The position numbers and the translations under genes are program-made. Below the pieces are notes generated by a model. It was not told the origin of the DNA, did not search any database, and saw nothing but the letters and a program-made list of their open reading frames with translations. From Dipteris shenzhenensis (Eukaryota; Polypodiophyta; Polypodiopsida; Gleicheniales), in the NCBI GenBank assembly GCA_047967505.1, contig CM106539.1: a stretch of 64,000 nucleotides of DNA. The stretch is one strand, 5' to 3'. This document shows, one piece after another, positions 1 to 12,228 of this stretch; within the stretch, counting starts at the first letter, position 1, and every line of letters starts with the position of its first letter.

Positions 1-420
1 ATCTTGGCATTACGTGCCTTGGCTTCTTCGTTGACTGAAGTTTCACATCTGATCCACCTCGGCCTTAAGCTCCTTTTCCCTATGGATAGCCTGGAGGGTC
101 TATAGGGTGAGGGGGCCATAGTCTCTTTTCAATTTACTTTTGTTGAGATAGCCATCCATTTCTACTCCATCTAGTGTAGCTATTCAACATGCCCCTTACA
201 GAGTAATCTCCACCACATAGTAGGGACCCATGCCCCTGTATTTAAGCTTATGTTTGGTGTTAGGAATGCTATAGAGGATCTCCTTCCTTGAGGTCCTTGT
301 TTTTGAGGTTGTGGTCGAACCATTTTTTGTGCTGTGTCTTCTCCACCTGGAGGCAATAAGCTACATGCAATCTTCTCTTGTCTAGTCATCCGAGATATAT
401 TAAGTGCTCTACCAATGCAT
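1..420 (-). pseudogene. Post-integrase tail of gypsy copy A pol (remnant)
   Basis: This matches the region in copy B (54314-54750) that follows the integrase core, including the stretch where copy B reads DGTEMDGYLNRSKLKRYYG. It then enters a charged, probably coiled-coil segment, near positions 1-110 here. The frame is broken several times. The window edge falls just before the place where copy B carries its extra retropepsin-like domain, so this copy cannot say whether that domain belongs to the family. Confidence 0.7.
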
Positions 421-1275
421 TCTAAGTGAGCCTTTCCCTGGCTGTAATGTGAAGGCTAGGCATTACATATTCCATTAGCATAACTGCATCCACCCCAAAG
501 GCTAGTATGAAGGGGGTGCAATTCGTGGCCACTTTATAAAGATGTTTGGTAGGCCCACAAGGCTACGATGAGCTTGTGCTCCCAGTCCATATGATTGGCT
601 TTGACAGTGCAAGTTATAATCTTGTAGTACATTTTGTTTGAGACCTTAGCTAGGCCATTTGCCTGGGGTAGAATGGCATTAACTTTCTATGTATGATCAC
701 GAATTCACTAGTTAGGATCGCTATAGTTTTGTTGAGGAAATGAGTTCCTTAGTTACTGACCAATTCTAAGGGACACCCAAATTGTGAGATGACTTGATCG
801 TATAAAAACTTAGTGGTGGATCATGCATTGTCTTTTCTTATGGCTCTCCCTTCCACCCATTTGGTGAAATACTCTGTGGTGGCCATGATAATGTATTTGG
901 CCCTTGTTCCTTTAGCCGCTGGGGCTGATCGGTCCAATAAAGTCTATGCCCCATTTCTCAAAGGGCTGATTGGTTAATATTCCCATTAGGGTCATCATGT
1001 CCGCTTTATATAGGATTTTCAATCGTTGGTAGGGGTCGCATCGCTTGATAAACTTAGATGCATATTCAAAGACAGTGCGGCCACCAAAGGCCAGCATGCA
1101 GCAATTTACATGCCGTAACGTCAACACAAAGTGACCACCCGCTACCCCTGAATGTGCTTCAAGCATGTTAATGTATTTGTGCTTGCACATGCATCTGTGC
1201 ATGATGTCATCCTTGCCCATGCAGTATAGTTGGCATGCAATTACCTGATATGGCGCTGCGTTTTGGATGAGTTTT
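421..1275 (-). pseudogene. Integrase of gypsy copy A (remnant)
   Basis: The minus strand at 912-1220 reads through a zinc-binding-type region ending in a CDPYQR motif (consensus CDxCQR, so the last Cys is Tyr). It then reaches WGIDFIGPI, the start of the DDE integrase core with its first catalytic Asp preserved. The remaining core (about 540-900) aligns with copy B 54840-55080, but stops and frame changes interrupt it. The intact family enzyme inserts the cDNA into the genome. This copy cannot make a full protein. Confidence 0.8.
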
Positions 1276-1910
1276 CAAGCTCTATCCCTCTTGAGGGCTT
1301 TATCTAGAGGCAACCCATTGGCCAAGTAGTGGCCTATTTTTGATGCCCATTCAGGAGTTATGTCAATGAGGAATAGGGGAGAATCTAGGAGATCATCCTT
1401 GACTCTCATCAAAGCTTCTCCATTGGGAATCCTTGAGAGGTGGTTGGCTAGGATGTAGGTCTTTCCCTTACACACTGCAACTGTGAAAACAAACTCTAGA
1501 AGGATTAGCATCCACCTTATGATGCATCCCATCATGCAGGGCTTATATAGTAATGCTTGATGATCCAGAAAAAAGATGAACTTGTTGGCTAACAAGTAAT
1601 GCCTGAACTTCTTAATGGTGTAGACCATGGCTAGTTGAACTCAGCATCGTTTAATTGTGTCAGGTAGCAAAGTACACCGGGTAGTCCAAGTTATACTCCC
1701 TTGGTTGGGCTAACACACATCCAATAGCAAAATTGGAGGGATCGATGTGAATGTGGAATATTAGATTCTAGTCCGGGGCCTATAATAATGGTATTGTGGC
1801 TAGAGATAGCTTGAGGGTTTCAAAGGATTTTTGACATTCCTTGGTTCACTCAAAGACTACTAATAGCTTGTACAATGGCTGGGCTATGTCTATGTCGAAC
1901 AAAATGAACC
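1275..1910 (-). pseudogene. RNase H domain of gypsy copy A (remnant)
   Basis: The 117-residue frame at 1275-1628 has the typical gypsy RNase H pattern: KKFRHYLLANKFIF, then DHQALLY, then a decayed end of the domain around ANHLSRIPNG. Copy B has the fuller wording of the same segment at 55345-55947. RNase H removes the RNA template during reverse transcription. The segment upstream (1629-1910) continues the connection domain with several stops. Confidence 0.8.
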
Positions 1911-2830
1911 TTTGATATTAGCCTGTATGGCCTATAAAAAACGGCACGCCCTAGGCATTTGTCAGGGGAGGTAATTCTAGAATGATCTTGATCTTGTGGT
2001 AATCTATGGAGATACCATTCTTGGACACTATGTGGCCAAGAATCTTGCTATGTTTGACCCAAATTGACACTTGAGGGGATTCAGGGATATATGGTACAAC
2101 CTACACCTTTCTAGGACCAGCTTTAGGTATCTCAGGTGATCATCCCATGTCAAGTTACACACAAATGTCATCCAAGAAGACTTCCACAAAGTCTCTTAGG
2201 TACTCCTTGAAGACAGTGATCATCAACCATTGGAATGTGGCAGGTGCATTGGTAAGACCAAATATCATTACCTTGGTTGCATACACACCCCACTCAATTG
2301 TGAAGGCAGTTTTATGTTGATCCTACAGGGTGATGGACACTTGGTTGTATCCCAAGAATCCATCTAGGACGCTATATGCTTCCTTTTTGCCTACTTTTTC
2401 TAGAACATGTTCCTTGAAAGGCAAGGGATAGTGGTCATGCCTGCTGGTGGTAGCATTGACCTTTTTCAAATCCATGCATACTCGAATATTTCCATTCTTC
2501 TTTAGGACTATCATGATGGGTGACACCCAGTCTGTATGCTCTATCTCATAGATGAATCCCGCAACTATGAGTTTTTGGATCTCCTCTCTCACTATGAGCA
2601 CATATTTGGGATTCATAGGATAGGGACGATGATGCACTAGCCTAACATCATCTAGCATGGGTATCATGTGTTGCACAACTTCAGCAGGCACACCCTTCAT
2701 ATCTATGTACTTCCATCCCATGCGGTCCTTGTACTCTCAAAGGAGGGCAATTAAAGCATTCTACTCATTGGGGGTGCGGTCATCTATGATGAGTATTGGT
2801 AGGGGTTCTTTCCTTCTGGAACCAGTTTTA
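1911..2830 (-). pseudogene. Reverse transcriptase of gypsy copy A (remnant)
   Basis: The longest frame (2323-2721, 132 aa) carries the N-terminal RT signature: a YPMNPKY segment, GFIYEIEHTDWVSP, then KKNGNIRVCMDLKKVNA and AYSVLDGFLGYNQV. These are the fingers and palm segments of Ty3/gypsy RT. The region that should hold the xxDD box (about 2160-2230) can still be aligned to copy B but is in another frame. The enzyme is inactive in this copy. Confidence 0.85.
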
Positions 2831-3650
2831 CCTGCTTAACCTTAGTTGGGCTATCGTATCCTTGGAAGCACCCTTCTTCTTGAGTTCTCTTGGCTTGTTG
2901 GTATAAGATCTTGCGATCCTTGATTGTGTATGCCTTGTAATGGGGAGGTACCTGTCATAGATCCTCCCTCTCTTAATCGTCCTCCTCCACTCCTCTTTGG
3001 GGGTCATTCCTCTTGGCCTTGGTAGGAGCCTTCAGGTTTTTGGAGGTTGGGACCTTCGGACTTGAGGGCAGCTCCTTCATCAAGGCACTTGTGGAGCTGA
3101 TCACAGAGGTAACCTTGCTCAACCGTGCCCCCCAATTGGAGGAGAACTCATGCTGAGCGGTAGTGGCATGCACATACGTTAGCTAGTGGAGGTCCAATTT
3201 GACCCTTACGATCCCCTTGCTCACCTCGTGGGGTTTGAGCATGTTAAACATTCTGAGGAGAACCGCTGTGCTCAACCCTTCAAGCTTGAGGGTTGTTAAT
3301 TGGAACCCTATTCTCTCTAGGATGTCAATGTTTTCTAGAATGTGCATCCAATTCTGAGAGAGATATGGCCTATGGAGAAGGGCATATCAAAATTAATTTT
3401 GCCTCCTTCTCATCCTCTTTCCCACAGGTTTGGAATAGTTTTAGGGATGTGTTCCTATTGGTTGTGTCGAATTCTGTGGCAAATAGTTGTCCTGACAGTG
3501 GGTGGGTCTTGTAGGTATGCAAGTCCACTCATGCGATTTGCTCCTCATGCCATGAATAGATGTTGTCAGTGTGCCAATCATGTACAAGTCCAGACATTTG
3601 CAAGAAGGGCCTACCTAGGATGGCTTCATATCTAGATGAGATACCTTTTT
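2831..3650 (-). pseudogene. Protease-to-RT linker of gypsy copy A (remnant)
   Basis: The frame at 2973-3173 (66 aa, basic and Pro/Ser-rich) corresponds to copy B 57237-57575. Both contain the segment around HEFSSNWG / HKFSSNWG. Further right (3293-3640) the DNA aligns with copy B 57600-57945. Alignment is lost at about 3640-3660, where the retropepsin domain of copy B begins, so the protease and gag were lost or replaced here. Confidence 0.65.
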
Positions 3651-6600
3651 ACTAGGCTTGAAGTTAACTTGACTTGATGACATCCACTCCCAATAGGCAC
3701 ACAATGAAAAGTTGATTAGCCTTCTAATATCTTGCTTGATCATTATAAATTGAGTTAGTACATGCAAATGAATTTTATATCATTAGTCAACATCCCACAT
3801 TCATAAGACCTAATACTAGTCTTATTAATTAGCCTTTTAAAGGCTAGAAAACAAGCCAAAATATGCACTCATTATGAGCCCTATTGAAGCTTATATTTGG
3901 AAACAAAGACCTTGAGATGAGGTTTCCTTTGATGTCTAAAAACTGGTCTCAATACTATCATCAAAATCAATTAAAAATTAAGGTTCAAATAGTCTTCAAA
4001 TGGACATTCAATTGACGTCCAATTTGACTTGAGGGGGGGGCCTATATAGACCTATTTTGGCTGAATCATCCCTAAACATAACCTTGGTTTTGCTACTTTG
4101 GTTCAGTTAATCCAAAATCAACCTAGTATTAGTTTTCCTTGTTGTAAGTGCTAAGTAGATTTGTTTGACATAACGTTGTTATTAAGCACATACATACCTC
4201 AATTAGGTTAACTTATACTTGAGTTACGTAGTTGCCTTGGCTAACCAAACGTGATCACAACCCCTACAACATGGCAGCCACATGTCACTTAAAGGCATGG
4301 AAATATCATTCATCAACCTAAGTATAAGTATTCTATGAGGAGTTGTAAAGGGTTTTGCAAGGGGGTTATTAAAACTTTGTGTTTTTTGTGAGGCAATAGT
4401 TTTTGAGCTTTTGCAAGCCTCCATAGATAATTTTTAAGGATTTTTTTTACCCAATGGAATTGAATTCATGAAGAGATACTCACATATTTTATGCAATCTT
4501 TGCAAGCCCCTCATAGATATCACCAATTGATGCTAAACATAGCAAGAACTTCTTATAAAACAAAGTGGCAAAACCACTATGGTGACACAAAGGAGTAGGT
4601 GAGGAAGATGCCACAAATGCTGTCAAGAATCCAAGATATAATAGCAACATGCATGTTATCATAAGATTGTGAATGAAGATATGCAAGAAAAGGTGTTTTT
4701 TTAATTTAAGCACTGATCAATTTATTGATGCTATTTCTTTTTGTTAAATGTGCTAGTATTGTTGGAAAAGCCACTATGGCTATGCTTGAAAGAAAGGAAG
4801 AGCAACTAAGGTTGAAGACATAAATGTTGTCAAGGATAGTAAAAAGTGCAACTTTGTTTCATTACATTGTGAGAATGGCTAGGATAAAGGCAAGGTGGAT
4901 AAAATTATATCTCTTTATTTTTAATTCAAGTAACCATTAATTTGTTAAATGTGAAATAATTTTGATTTTTTTTATTTCCATTTGTTTATATTGTTGGATT
5001 ATCTATGCTGTAGTATTGTGATATTAATCATGTATATACAAGTTATTCAATGATCAACCCAATATGCATAAGAAATTCTAGTGTTTGTTTGGTTTGTAGT
5101 CTAAAATGCTACTATACATTGCTGTTGTTTTTCTAAAATGCAAATGGTAGTTCAATTTTTTGCATTGTTTTTGGAAATTTTTTTGAACTTGTGTTCTTGG
5201 AAATCTCAATGTTGAAATCGCCAATAAATATTGTAAAGATAATTTTATTATGTATTTTAAGTATTATTTTGCACAAGAATTCATTAAATATGTTGATATT
5301 GCTTGTTGGAGGTCTATATATGTTAGAGACAATGCTCTTTGTGTTTTTCTTACTAAAGTGAGATTCTATAATTTAAATGCTTTCATGGGTATATGTAAGA
5401 TATTTGAAATCTCTAAGTGCTATGATTCGTTTATTTTACACCAAAACATAACATATCCCATTCAAAAATAATGATCATTATAGTAGAGGGAGAGAGTAGT
5501 ATCAATCCAAACCTCTATGAAGAATCACAAAAAAACACAGAGGCAAAAAGAATTTAATCCCTAATGTTTTAAAAAAACCACACTACACTAAATGTGTAGA
5601 TAAAACCCTTAGATGGGAGAGTAGCTCAATGCCCACCCTCATAATGGAAAATCTAAAGACTAACAAACCAAATTTTGAAATGTATTTGCCAAGGTTCTTA
5701 TTAAGGAGTTGCAGCTTGCCCATCCATATTTCATTACAAGCTCCAACAATGACACCCACTTTCTCTAAGATATAAGCTATAATACCGTTCAAGGGAGCCT
5801 AGCCGTTCCTCCAACCCATGCCAAAACAAGGGAGCAAGTTGCAAACAACGCATAGTGCTTAAAGCTATCATGACATGAGCATGACATGGCAAAAGCCTCA
5901 AAAAAGCTTGTCTAGCAAGCAAAAGAAATGGTGCCACTGGAAGAAGATTGGCTAGGTGTATACAATGGTGGTAGTAGCAAGCATCAAGAAAATCCTAATA
6001 TTTCCTCACAAGTGTATCCCAAGCTCCCCGCTCCCCCCAAATATCCACTATGATAGTTGATGGGAGAAGATGGCCTCCATGTTCACTATAGGCAAACCTG
6101 GCTAGGGAAGAAGGGGGGAAGTTAGGAAGGCGATGAGGGAGACACTCCCTTGCTATCAGGTTAGGTCTATCAAGTGGAGAATTGATTTTTTTGGAATTAT
6201 TTATTAATATTTAAGATCTTGAATCAAAAAAGTTTTGAATTGTGTTGAATTTCTCTAGTATGAATGAATAGTATTCTCAGGTTCTAGTTTCTTGCAAACA
6301 AATTATGTCCTATTTTATGAAATTTACAGTAACTCCTCTTGTGTCTTGTTCATATTTTGGCAAGGAAACTGTATTTAAAGATAATGATTGTGTTGTATAT
6401 TCTTGTTTATTTCTTATGTTCTTTAATAGTTTTCCATAGACTTGATCTAGTAGTCATCCTTTCCATTTTATTGTGGACATATTTTTCAGGTTAAAATTCT
6501 CTTCTTCTTGAAGTTTCTCAAGAAAATATAAATTTGCATTTCCTTGACATGTGAGATGGTTGTGCATGCTAGTTCAAGAGTTCTTCTACCCTTTGGTGAG

Positions 6601-8666
6601 AACCAAAGTTTTTCCTTAGTGAGCCTTTGTGCTCCATGAATTATTCTTGAAGTTGCTAGTTCTGTAGGCAATGATTGGTGTGTTATAATGCTTGTTCTTT
6701 TACAATCCTATCTACACTACTTTTGCAATTCTAAATATTGGAGTCCAATAATTATTTATATTTGTGGGAAAAAATCAATGTTATCATGTCTTCTGATCAT
6801 TCCTATGTCTTTAGTAGGGCATGTGACAATTGTTCTTTTGGCTCCCCACCTTGGGGACTCATTTTCTCACATAGACCATAGGCTCATATACACTACCCAC
6901 CATGTATGCATACTTATAAATGATTGTTATTGTTTTAAGGTACCAAAGAAGAAATCCCTACTTGAAGAGGCCAACTTTAGTGTGTACTTTTTTGTTAATT
7001 GGAACACTAAGCCATACAGAAAGCATGCATAGATATCAACATGGAGAAACAAAACTACTAAACTAACTAGAAGAAAGCATTCATAGATATTCAAAAAGGA
7101 ATTATGCCTAAATATATATTCAATAGAGATCAAGGAATGTTTCTAGGAGCTAGTTTTAAGGATAAGATTTATATGACTAGAATGTGCATTGGTTATTGTG
7201 TTAGGCATATTGTAGTGATCCTTTACATTTTGAAGTGCTAGTCCTTGATTTCATATGCTACCCAAATTGGAGATGTTAGGGCATTTAGGCCATTGAATGA
7301 ATTACTTGGTATGGAATATTTTGACTAGTGAACCTTGTGAAGATTGAATGTGGGGTGGACCCTACAACTTGACCTTGTGACATGATGCTTTACATTGCAT
7401 TGTTATGTATAGCCTAATCATCTAATTTAGACCCCCATGAATGTGACATGCCCCATGAGATTACCCTTGGATGCGAGTGGGTAGTTCTTGTGGTCACCAT
7501 GACATGCCTAACTTTGGACTCACCTAGACATAAAAAGCATGAATGCATGTGAGTGCCTATGTAGTTTCTAGATCAAGCTGTAATGGATGTAGAAGATGGA
7601 TGCATTATTGCATACCTTGTTGATACCCATGTTGAATATGAATTAAATGTGTCCAATAAATTGGCTGATAGTAACAGTCATTGGATCCTTAGCAGAGGTG
7701 TCGGTGATTCATCTATGTGGACTTTAGTTGGGGCAAGCTTCTCCTCTCATGGAAGTAATGTCGCCCTGGGATGCCCTGTTTTTTCCACTCTCATTGTTTC
7801 TTTTGTTGCTACTCTATTTTTAGGAATAGGTTTTTGTGTGAATACAGTCTTTGCAGGTATGGAATGATTGATCATCCTATCATATTCAGACTCATGCTTG
7901 AGTATGAAGACTTTGCGATGTCCCTGATAGCAGCATTGGGGTAGTTGTAGTAGTAGGTTCTTATGCTAATATTACACTTTTAGGAGCAAGTTCTTATGTG
8001 ACTACTTCCTTAGCATTTCTCATTTTGTTTTGAAGAAGCACCATCCTTGGGATCATTGGTAGATCCCATGGTTGCCCTATCTTTCCTTTGGAAGGTCCAT
8101 CAATAGGTTCTTGTGGTGCCAACATTTCTGTAGAGTCAACTTTTGGGAGACTATTGCTGGTACTTCCATTCTTGTTAAATCCTTTGTATTGATACTTTGG
8201 GGTTCCACTCCTATGATTGTAGTGGTGATTCCATTCCCTTAGACTTAGGGTGCTACAAGATTGTAGATTAGGTAGGCAAGGCTTGGGTACTTGGTCAACA
8301 CCTATGCATGACCTATCAATCACGAGTAGTTGGGTGGTGAGGGATACTACAACTATAGGGACAAAATCCACAACTTCACTTGACTAGGTCCAAGTGAGAA
8401 GGCTAGTTGTTTAGAATTGAGCTCAAAAAATTCTTGACATCTCTAAAGAGACACAGATTTTGGAGTCTCTATCTAAGCCTCCTCCACCCTCTCCTCTTCC
8501 TAGTAAAATCCATACTCGTACTTAGTCCTCCACATATTGTCTTCACAAGAAGACTTTTCCAATTCAAGATCCTTTTCAACCGTCTCCTCTAGCCAATGAG
8601 CCTCCCTCACCTCTGATCATCTAGTTCCACTACCATCAATAGAGCACTAGAACACAACCTCATCTC
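3651..8666. other. No recognisable gene; AT-rich intergenic DNA
   Basis: I looked on both strands and found only short frames without recognisable motifs. One G-run (about 4034-4041) lies in purine-rich sequence. It resembles a polypurine tract, but no LTR start can be shown beside it. The stretch at about 8430-8640 reads as a Ser/Pro-rich segment (PSKIHTRT) in one frame and could be the decayed integrase-RT spacer of a copia element, but this is weak. Confidence 0.5.
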
Positions 8667-9246
8667 TGTTAGATATGCTCAATGCCCCACCCTCCTGATA
8701 ACCACCAGTGGTCCAAGGTGCTCAAGTTGTAAGGCCCCAATATGAGGAGAAGCCATGTGTGAGCCCGGGACACTGGATGGATCCTGACTTGCATGTCAGA
8801 TGAGGTCTATCAATGAGACCATTGATGGTAGAAAGGTGATTGTGTGGGAGCCCCTTATTCTTGCCGGGGCTTGGGGGCCAACTCGCCCCCAGTTGGGGGG
8901 TCTTAGGGGGGCCAACAGCCCCCCATGGGGGTTTGAGGGTGAGAGCCCCCGAGGCCGATGGTATAGCAAATATTCCATGGACGACTAGTCGGTTCCACCG
9001 ACTAGGTTAACTGGTCGTCTTCATCAACTAGGTTGACTGGTCGGCTCCACCAACTATGTTGATCCGACTACCGCCCTCATAGCTATAAAGAGGTGAACTC
9101 CCCAGTCCATTGCATCAAATCAGTTTAGATCAAATAGATCTTCCAGCTATAGTAGCTCTTCACCTAGTATCTGTCTAAATCACCATCTAAGCTCCACTAT
9201 GGGAGCGCACGGGTGAATGGAGCCATCATCTATACTACATCTAACA
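8667..9246 (+). mobile_element. Copia-type LTR, 580 bp (5' LTR or solo LTR plus leader)
   Basis: The LTR starts with TGTTAGATATGC and ends with CATCTAACA, the required TG...CA ends, with a 5-bp TGTTA/TAACA inverted end. It is followed at once by a tRNA-iMet-type primer-binding site. A second, inverted copy lies at 15907-16442. The two are clearly homologous over their whole length. The most obvious differences are a divergent C/G-rich segment (8870-8960 against 16150-16235) and an altered 3' terminus in the other copy. Confidence 0.85.
9081..9090 (+). promoter_or_regulatory. TATA-like box of the 580-bp LTR
   Basis: CTATAAAG lies about 160 bp before the LTR 3' end. The same element is kept in the inverted LTR copy (16061-16070, read on the minus strand). 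Position and conservation fit the LTR's Pol II promoter, with transcription starting shortly downstream in R. Confidence 0.5.
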
Positions 9247-9258
9247 TGGTATCAGAGC
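9247..9258 (+). other. Primer-binding site (initiator Met tRNA type)
   Basis: TGGTATCAGAGC follows directly after the LTR end. It is the standard Ty1/copia PBS, complementary to the 3' end of plant initiator methionine tRNA. Confidence 0.85.
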
Positions 9259-9339
9259 CCAGGTAGCTTTAAGGATCCAATAGTACAAGAGAGGCGAGGG
9301 CTTCTCAGCAGCTACTGTTGCACCAACAATCCAGGCATT

Positions 9340-9530
9340 GAGGATTCGCCCACCAGCCTTCACTAAAGGCAAGCTAGATGGTATGAACTACACTCTATGG
9401 AAGTTTAAAATTATTGCTATTTTCGATTCATATGAGCTTCTAGAGACAATACTGGGGACTTTGACCCAGAACCATAAGGAACCCCCGACCCATCAAATCT
9501 GGGGAGTATGATACCTCCTAATGCCGACCT
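9340..9530 (+). pseudogene. Copia gag N-terminal fragment
   Basis: Downstream of the PBS one frame reads KLDGMNYTLWKFKIIAIF, the N-terminal gag signature of copia elements (KLDGxNYxxWKFKM). It continues with YELLETILGTL and then decays with stops. By about 9660 the sequence has changed to the gag of the 275-bp-LTR family, so this is a junction between two elements. The original element's pol is not present. Confidence 0.7.
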
Positions 9531-9659
9531 TCTATGAGCTTGGAAATGCAGGAACACAAATGCTCCGTGTTCCTTGGTTACAAGTACTACCATGCTTGCT
9601 TTTGGTCTTGCTCTTTGTCTTACAAACCCCTTTAAAGTTTTCATAAACCGCTCGAGAAA

Positions 9660-10236
9660 AAACTCATCACATTTCTGATTTGGAGTCTCCTTCTGAAGCT
9701 TGGCAGAAGCTTGATATTATTTTTGGTGCTAGCTCTCACATCTCAAAATTGTCACTTAAAATTGCTTTCTTTGAATTGAAGATGGCTAGTGGCACTCCCT
9801 TGGCTGCCCGTGTCAACCACATGTAGAGTCTCATGACTCAGCTTGCTTCTATCAGCTCTCCAATCACTACAGATGATGCAATGGTAGTATTGCTCAAAAG
9901 TATGCCTGAAGATTATGATCATGTTGTTACCACATTGAAAATTCTTCCTAATCTTACTCTTGAAGGTCTTATTACTGCTCTTGAAAAAGAAGAAAGGCAC
10001 AAGGAACTCCGAAGACGCAATGACAGCCTATGCCATAAAAACTCAAATGGGCAAGTTTTCACCAAACATTGTGGGAAGACTAATCACCTCTCAAAAGATT
10101 GCTTCAAGATCAATCCTTGCAAATATTCTAGCAAAAACAATCACCATGAAAAGTTTTGTAAGGCCAAAAAGGAAGCAACTACAAAATCAGAAACTGCCAA
10201 TTTACTTTCAGTTGATGTGCCTCGACAAGATGAGGC
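9660..10236 (+). pseudogene. Truncated gag of the 275-bp-LTR copia family
   Basis: This segment is nearly identical to 11627-12200. It includes the UBN2-type gag wording MPEDYDHVVTTLK and a Cys/His region reading HCGKTNHLSKDC. The first Cys expected for a CCHC zinc knuckle is Thr. An in-frame TAG interrupts the frame near 9824. About 390 bp present after gag in the downstream copy (12205-12598) are missing here, so gag runs straight into the LTR at 10237. It is the remains of a second copy of the same element joined head to tail. Confidence 0.8.
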
Positions 10237-10511
10237 TGATGGGTATCTCAAGGTGTAGGCCTCAAGCACACCTTGGGTTCTATGTGTGTGTGCTAGAGGC
10301 ACAGTTAGGTGTCCATAAACACTGTTAGGTGGTGGTAGATGCCACATAGGATGATTGAGAGATTCTAGGAGCTGATTGAGGAGATGATTGTGGAGCTTGG
10401 TGGCTCATGTAGAGGTGCCTACATATGGACCTCACCTTTTTCATTCCATAAGCAAGCAAGCATTCTCTCATTTCGTGTTCAGCTTCATGCTTTCCTTTCA
10501 CTTCTTCAACA
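10237..10511 (+). repeat. 5' LTR of the gag-only element
   Basis: 275 bp, bounded by TG and CA, followed by the PBS at 10512. It pairs with 12599-12873. No clear TATA box was identified. Confidence 0.85.
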
Positions 10512-10523
10512 TGGTATCAAAGC
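10512..10523 (+). other. Primer-binding site of the gag-only element
   Basis: TGGTATCAAAGC directly abuts the LTR end. It differs by one base from the classical initiator-Met-tRNA PBS TGGTATCAGAGC. Confidence 0.8.
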
Positions 10524-11389
10524 ACTATGATCCTCCTTGAGCCCATTTATGCCATGTCATCATCATCATCATCTTCTTCTTCTTCACCTTCCTCTCCATT
10601 TTGCCCCTTTCTGCCCAAACACTTGGAGGCCTGAGTTCTCTACCTACAAGCAACCATTCCCAGGGTCCTTCTGGCTAGAGAGACCCTTCACATGGGTGAC
10701 CTTCCACGTTAGAGGAATTAGACAATGGTGCCCACAAAACTGCGCCACAAACACCTTCTTCCTGATGCCATTTCGTGCAATTCGACTTGCTGAAGCAGCC
10801 ATTCTAAAATTCCTCTGAGCCAAGCTTGCACAATAGCATGAGCTAGCCCTTGTCCAAATTTGAAGTTAAATGGTCCACCAGGGAGGGAGAAACAAACGAA
10901 AAACTAGTCGACCTTCAAGCTCCTAGCTATGGCAATGTGACACAGCATTTTGCGTCTCTTCTTCAGTGGCTCTTCTCTGGTATACCAGCTTTATTTCTAC
11001 CTAGAAAGCCCTCTTTTCTTTGCTTTGAAGAGTGAGATACAAGCCTTCTAAGATCAGGCCTCTGTTTTGGACAATTTTGATAATGTTGTGAGTTTGGTGC
11101 TACATTAGATGCTACTTTAGCATTTTTGATGTTTTAAAGTATTGAATAGCATTAGTACAATTGTGGCTACAACTTTCCTTTAGGTTGCTATACCTGGATT
11201 TTCTTGGAATACTTTCATTTAGCCACCTCTATGAAGCATGCAAGTTGAAGTATCATTTCCATTATGATTTTTAGTATGGAATTTGGTTACAAGTCTTTGC
11301 TACACTAAATGCTTGTACTTTGAAGCTTTTCAACTCTTTCTAGCCTTGTAAGAGAGTAGACACTGCGCATTTTGGGTTAGACCCTCTCA
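10524..11389 (+). other. Untranslated leader of the gag-only element
   Basis: No conserved coding motif lies between the PBS and the gag start. Short open frames (10537-10818 and 10850-11035) show no recognisable domain and are probably chance. The stretch is likely leader and packaging sequence. Confidence 0.4.
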
Positions 11390-12228
11390 TGGCTACCTTC
11401 TTGAATATGGATAAGCTCAATGGTAAAGGCTTTCACACATGGTAGATGAAAGTTAAGTTTGCATTGATGAGGAAAAACCTCTGGGGGCTTGTCAAACCTG
11501 CTTCAACTTCTTCTTCAATAGCCTCTAATGCTGGAGAATCCTCAGCTCCTACACACCCGCGCACGAGATCTTGCTAGAGAGGAGAAAGCCTATAGCATTA
11601 TTGCTCTTGGCTTAGGAGATGACTATATTCATCACATTTCTGATTTGGAGTCTCCTTCTAGAGCTTGGCAGAAGCTTGATATTATTTTTGGTGCTAGCTC
11701 TCACATCTCAAAATTGTCACTTAAAATTGCTTTCTTTGAATTGAAGATGGCTAGTGGCACTCCCTTGGCTGCCCATGTCAATCACATGTGGAGTCTCATG
11801 ACTCAACTTGCTTCTATCAACTCTCCAATCACTACAGATGATGCAATGGCAGTATTGCTCAAAAGTATGCCTGAAGATTATGATCATGTTGTTACCACAT
11901 TGAAAAATCTTCCTAATCCTACTCTTGAAGGTCTTATTACTACTCTTCAAGAAGAAGAAAGGCACAAGGAACTCCGGAGAGGCAATGACACAACCTATGC
12001 CATAAAAACTCAAATGGGCAAGTTTTCACCAAGCATTGTGGGAAGACTAATCACCTCTCAAAAGATTGCTTCAAGATCAATCCTTGCAAATATTCTGGCA
12101 AAAACAATCACCATGAAAAGTTTTGTAAGGCCAAAAAGGAAGCAACTACAAAATCAGAAACTGCCAATTTACTTTCAGTTGATGTGCCTCGACAAGATGA
12201 GGCCTCCTATGATGATTATGCTTTTTGA
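11390..12228 (+). pseudogene. Copia-type gag of the compact element
   Basis: The frame opens at ATG 11390 with LNMDKLNGKGFHTW, a gag start. A TAG and a frame change follow near 11444-11565. From 11528 to about 11990 the main frame carries the UBN2-type capsid region (KSMPEDYDHVVTTLK). Another frame change moves the zinc-knuckle region HLSKDCFKINPC out of frame. Gag forms the virus-like particle and packages element RNA. This copy needs several corrections to be continuous, so it is dead unless other copies are intact. Confidence 0.75.

Larger units (their letters stand above)
1..3650 (-). mobile_element. Ty3/gypsy retrotransposon copy A, decayed, 3' end cut by window edge
   Basis: Reading right to left on the minus strand, this stretch carries protease-linker, reverse transcriptase, RNase H, the integrase zinc-binding and core regions, and the post-integrase tail. 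The order is that of a Ty3/gypsy pol gene. It is collinear with 54314-57945 (copy B) and alignable by eye throughout, which shows the two belong to one family. Homology to copy B stops near 3640-3660, inside the protease region, so gag is missing. The 3' end lies outside the window. All domains are broken by stops and frameshifts. No LTR is visible, so insertion age cannot be judged. Family assignment rests on domain order and motifs and is firm. The lineage within Ty3/gypsy is not determined. Confidence 0.9.

Noticed and set aside
4030-4060. A polypurine tract followed by CCTATATAG
   Set aside because: No TG LTR start follows and no partner LTR or PBS is found, so it is not called as an element end.
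7583-7867. A 94-codon plus-strand frame with a hydrophobic C-terminal half
   Set aside because: It could be read as a membrane segment, but no homology, splice signals or neighbouring exon are evident. Not enough support.
8430-8640. Pro/Ser-rich frame with PSKIHTRT, possible copia linker
   Set aside because: Too short and low-complexity to separate from chance; mentioned only in the intergenic entry.
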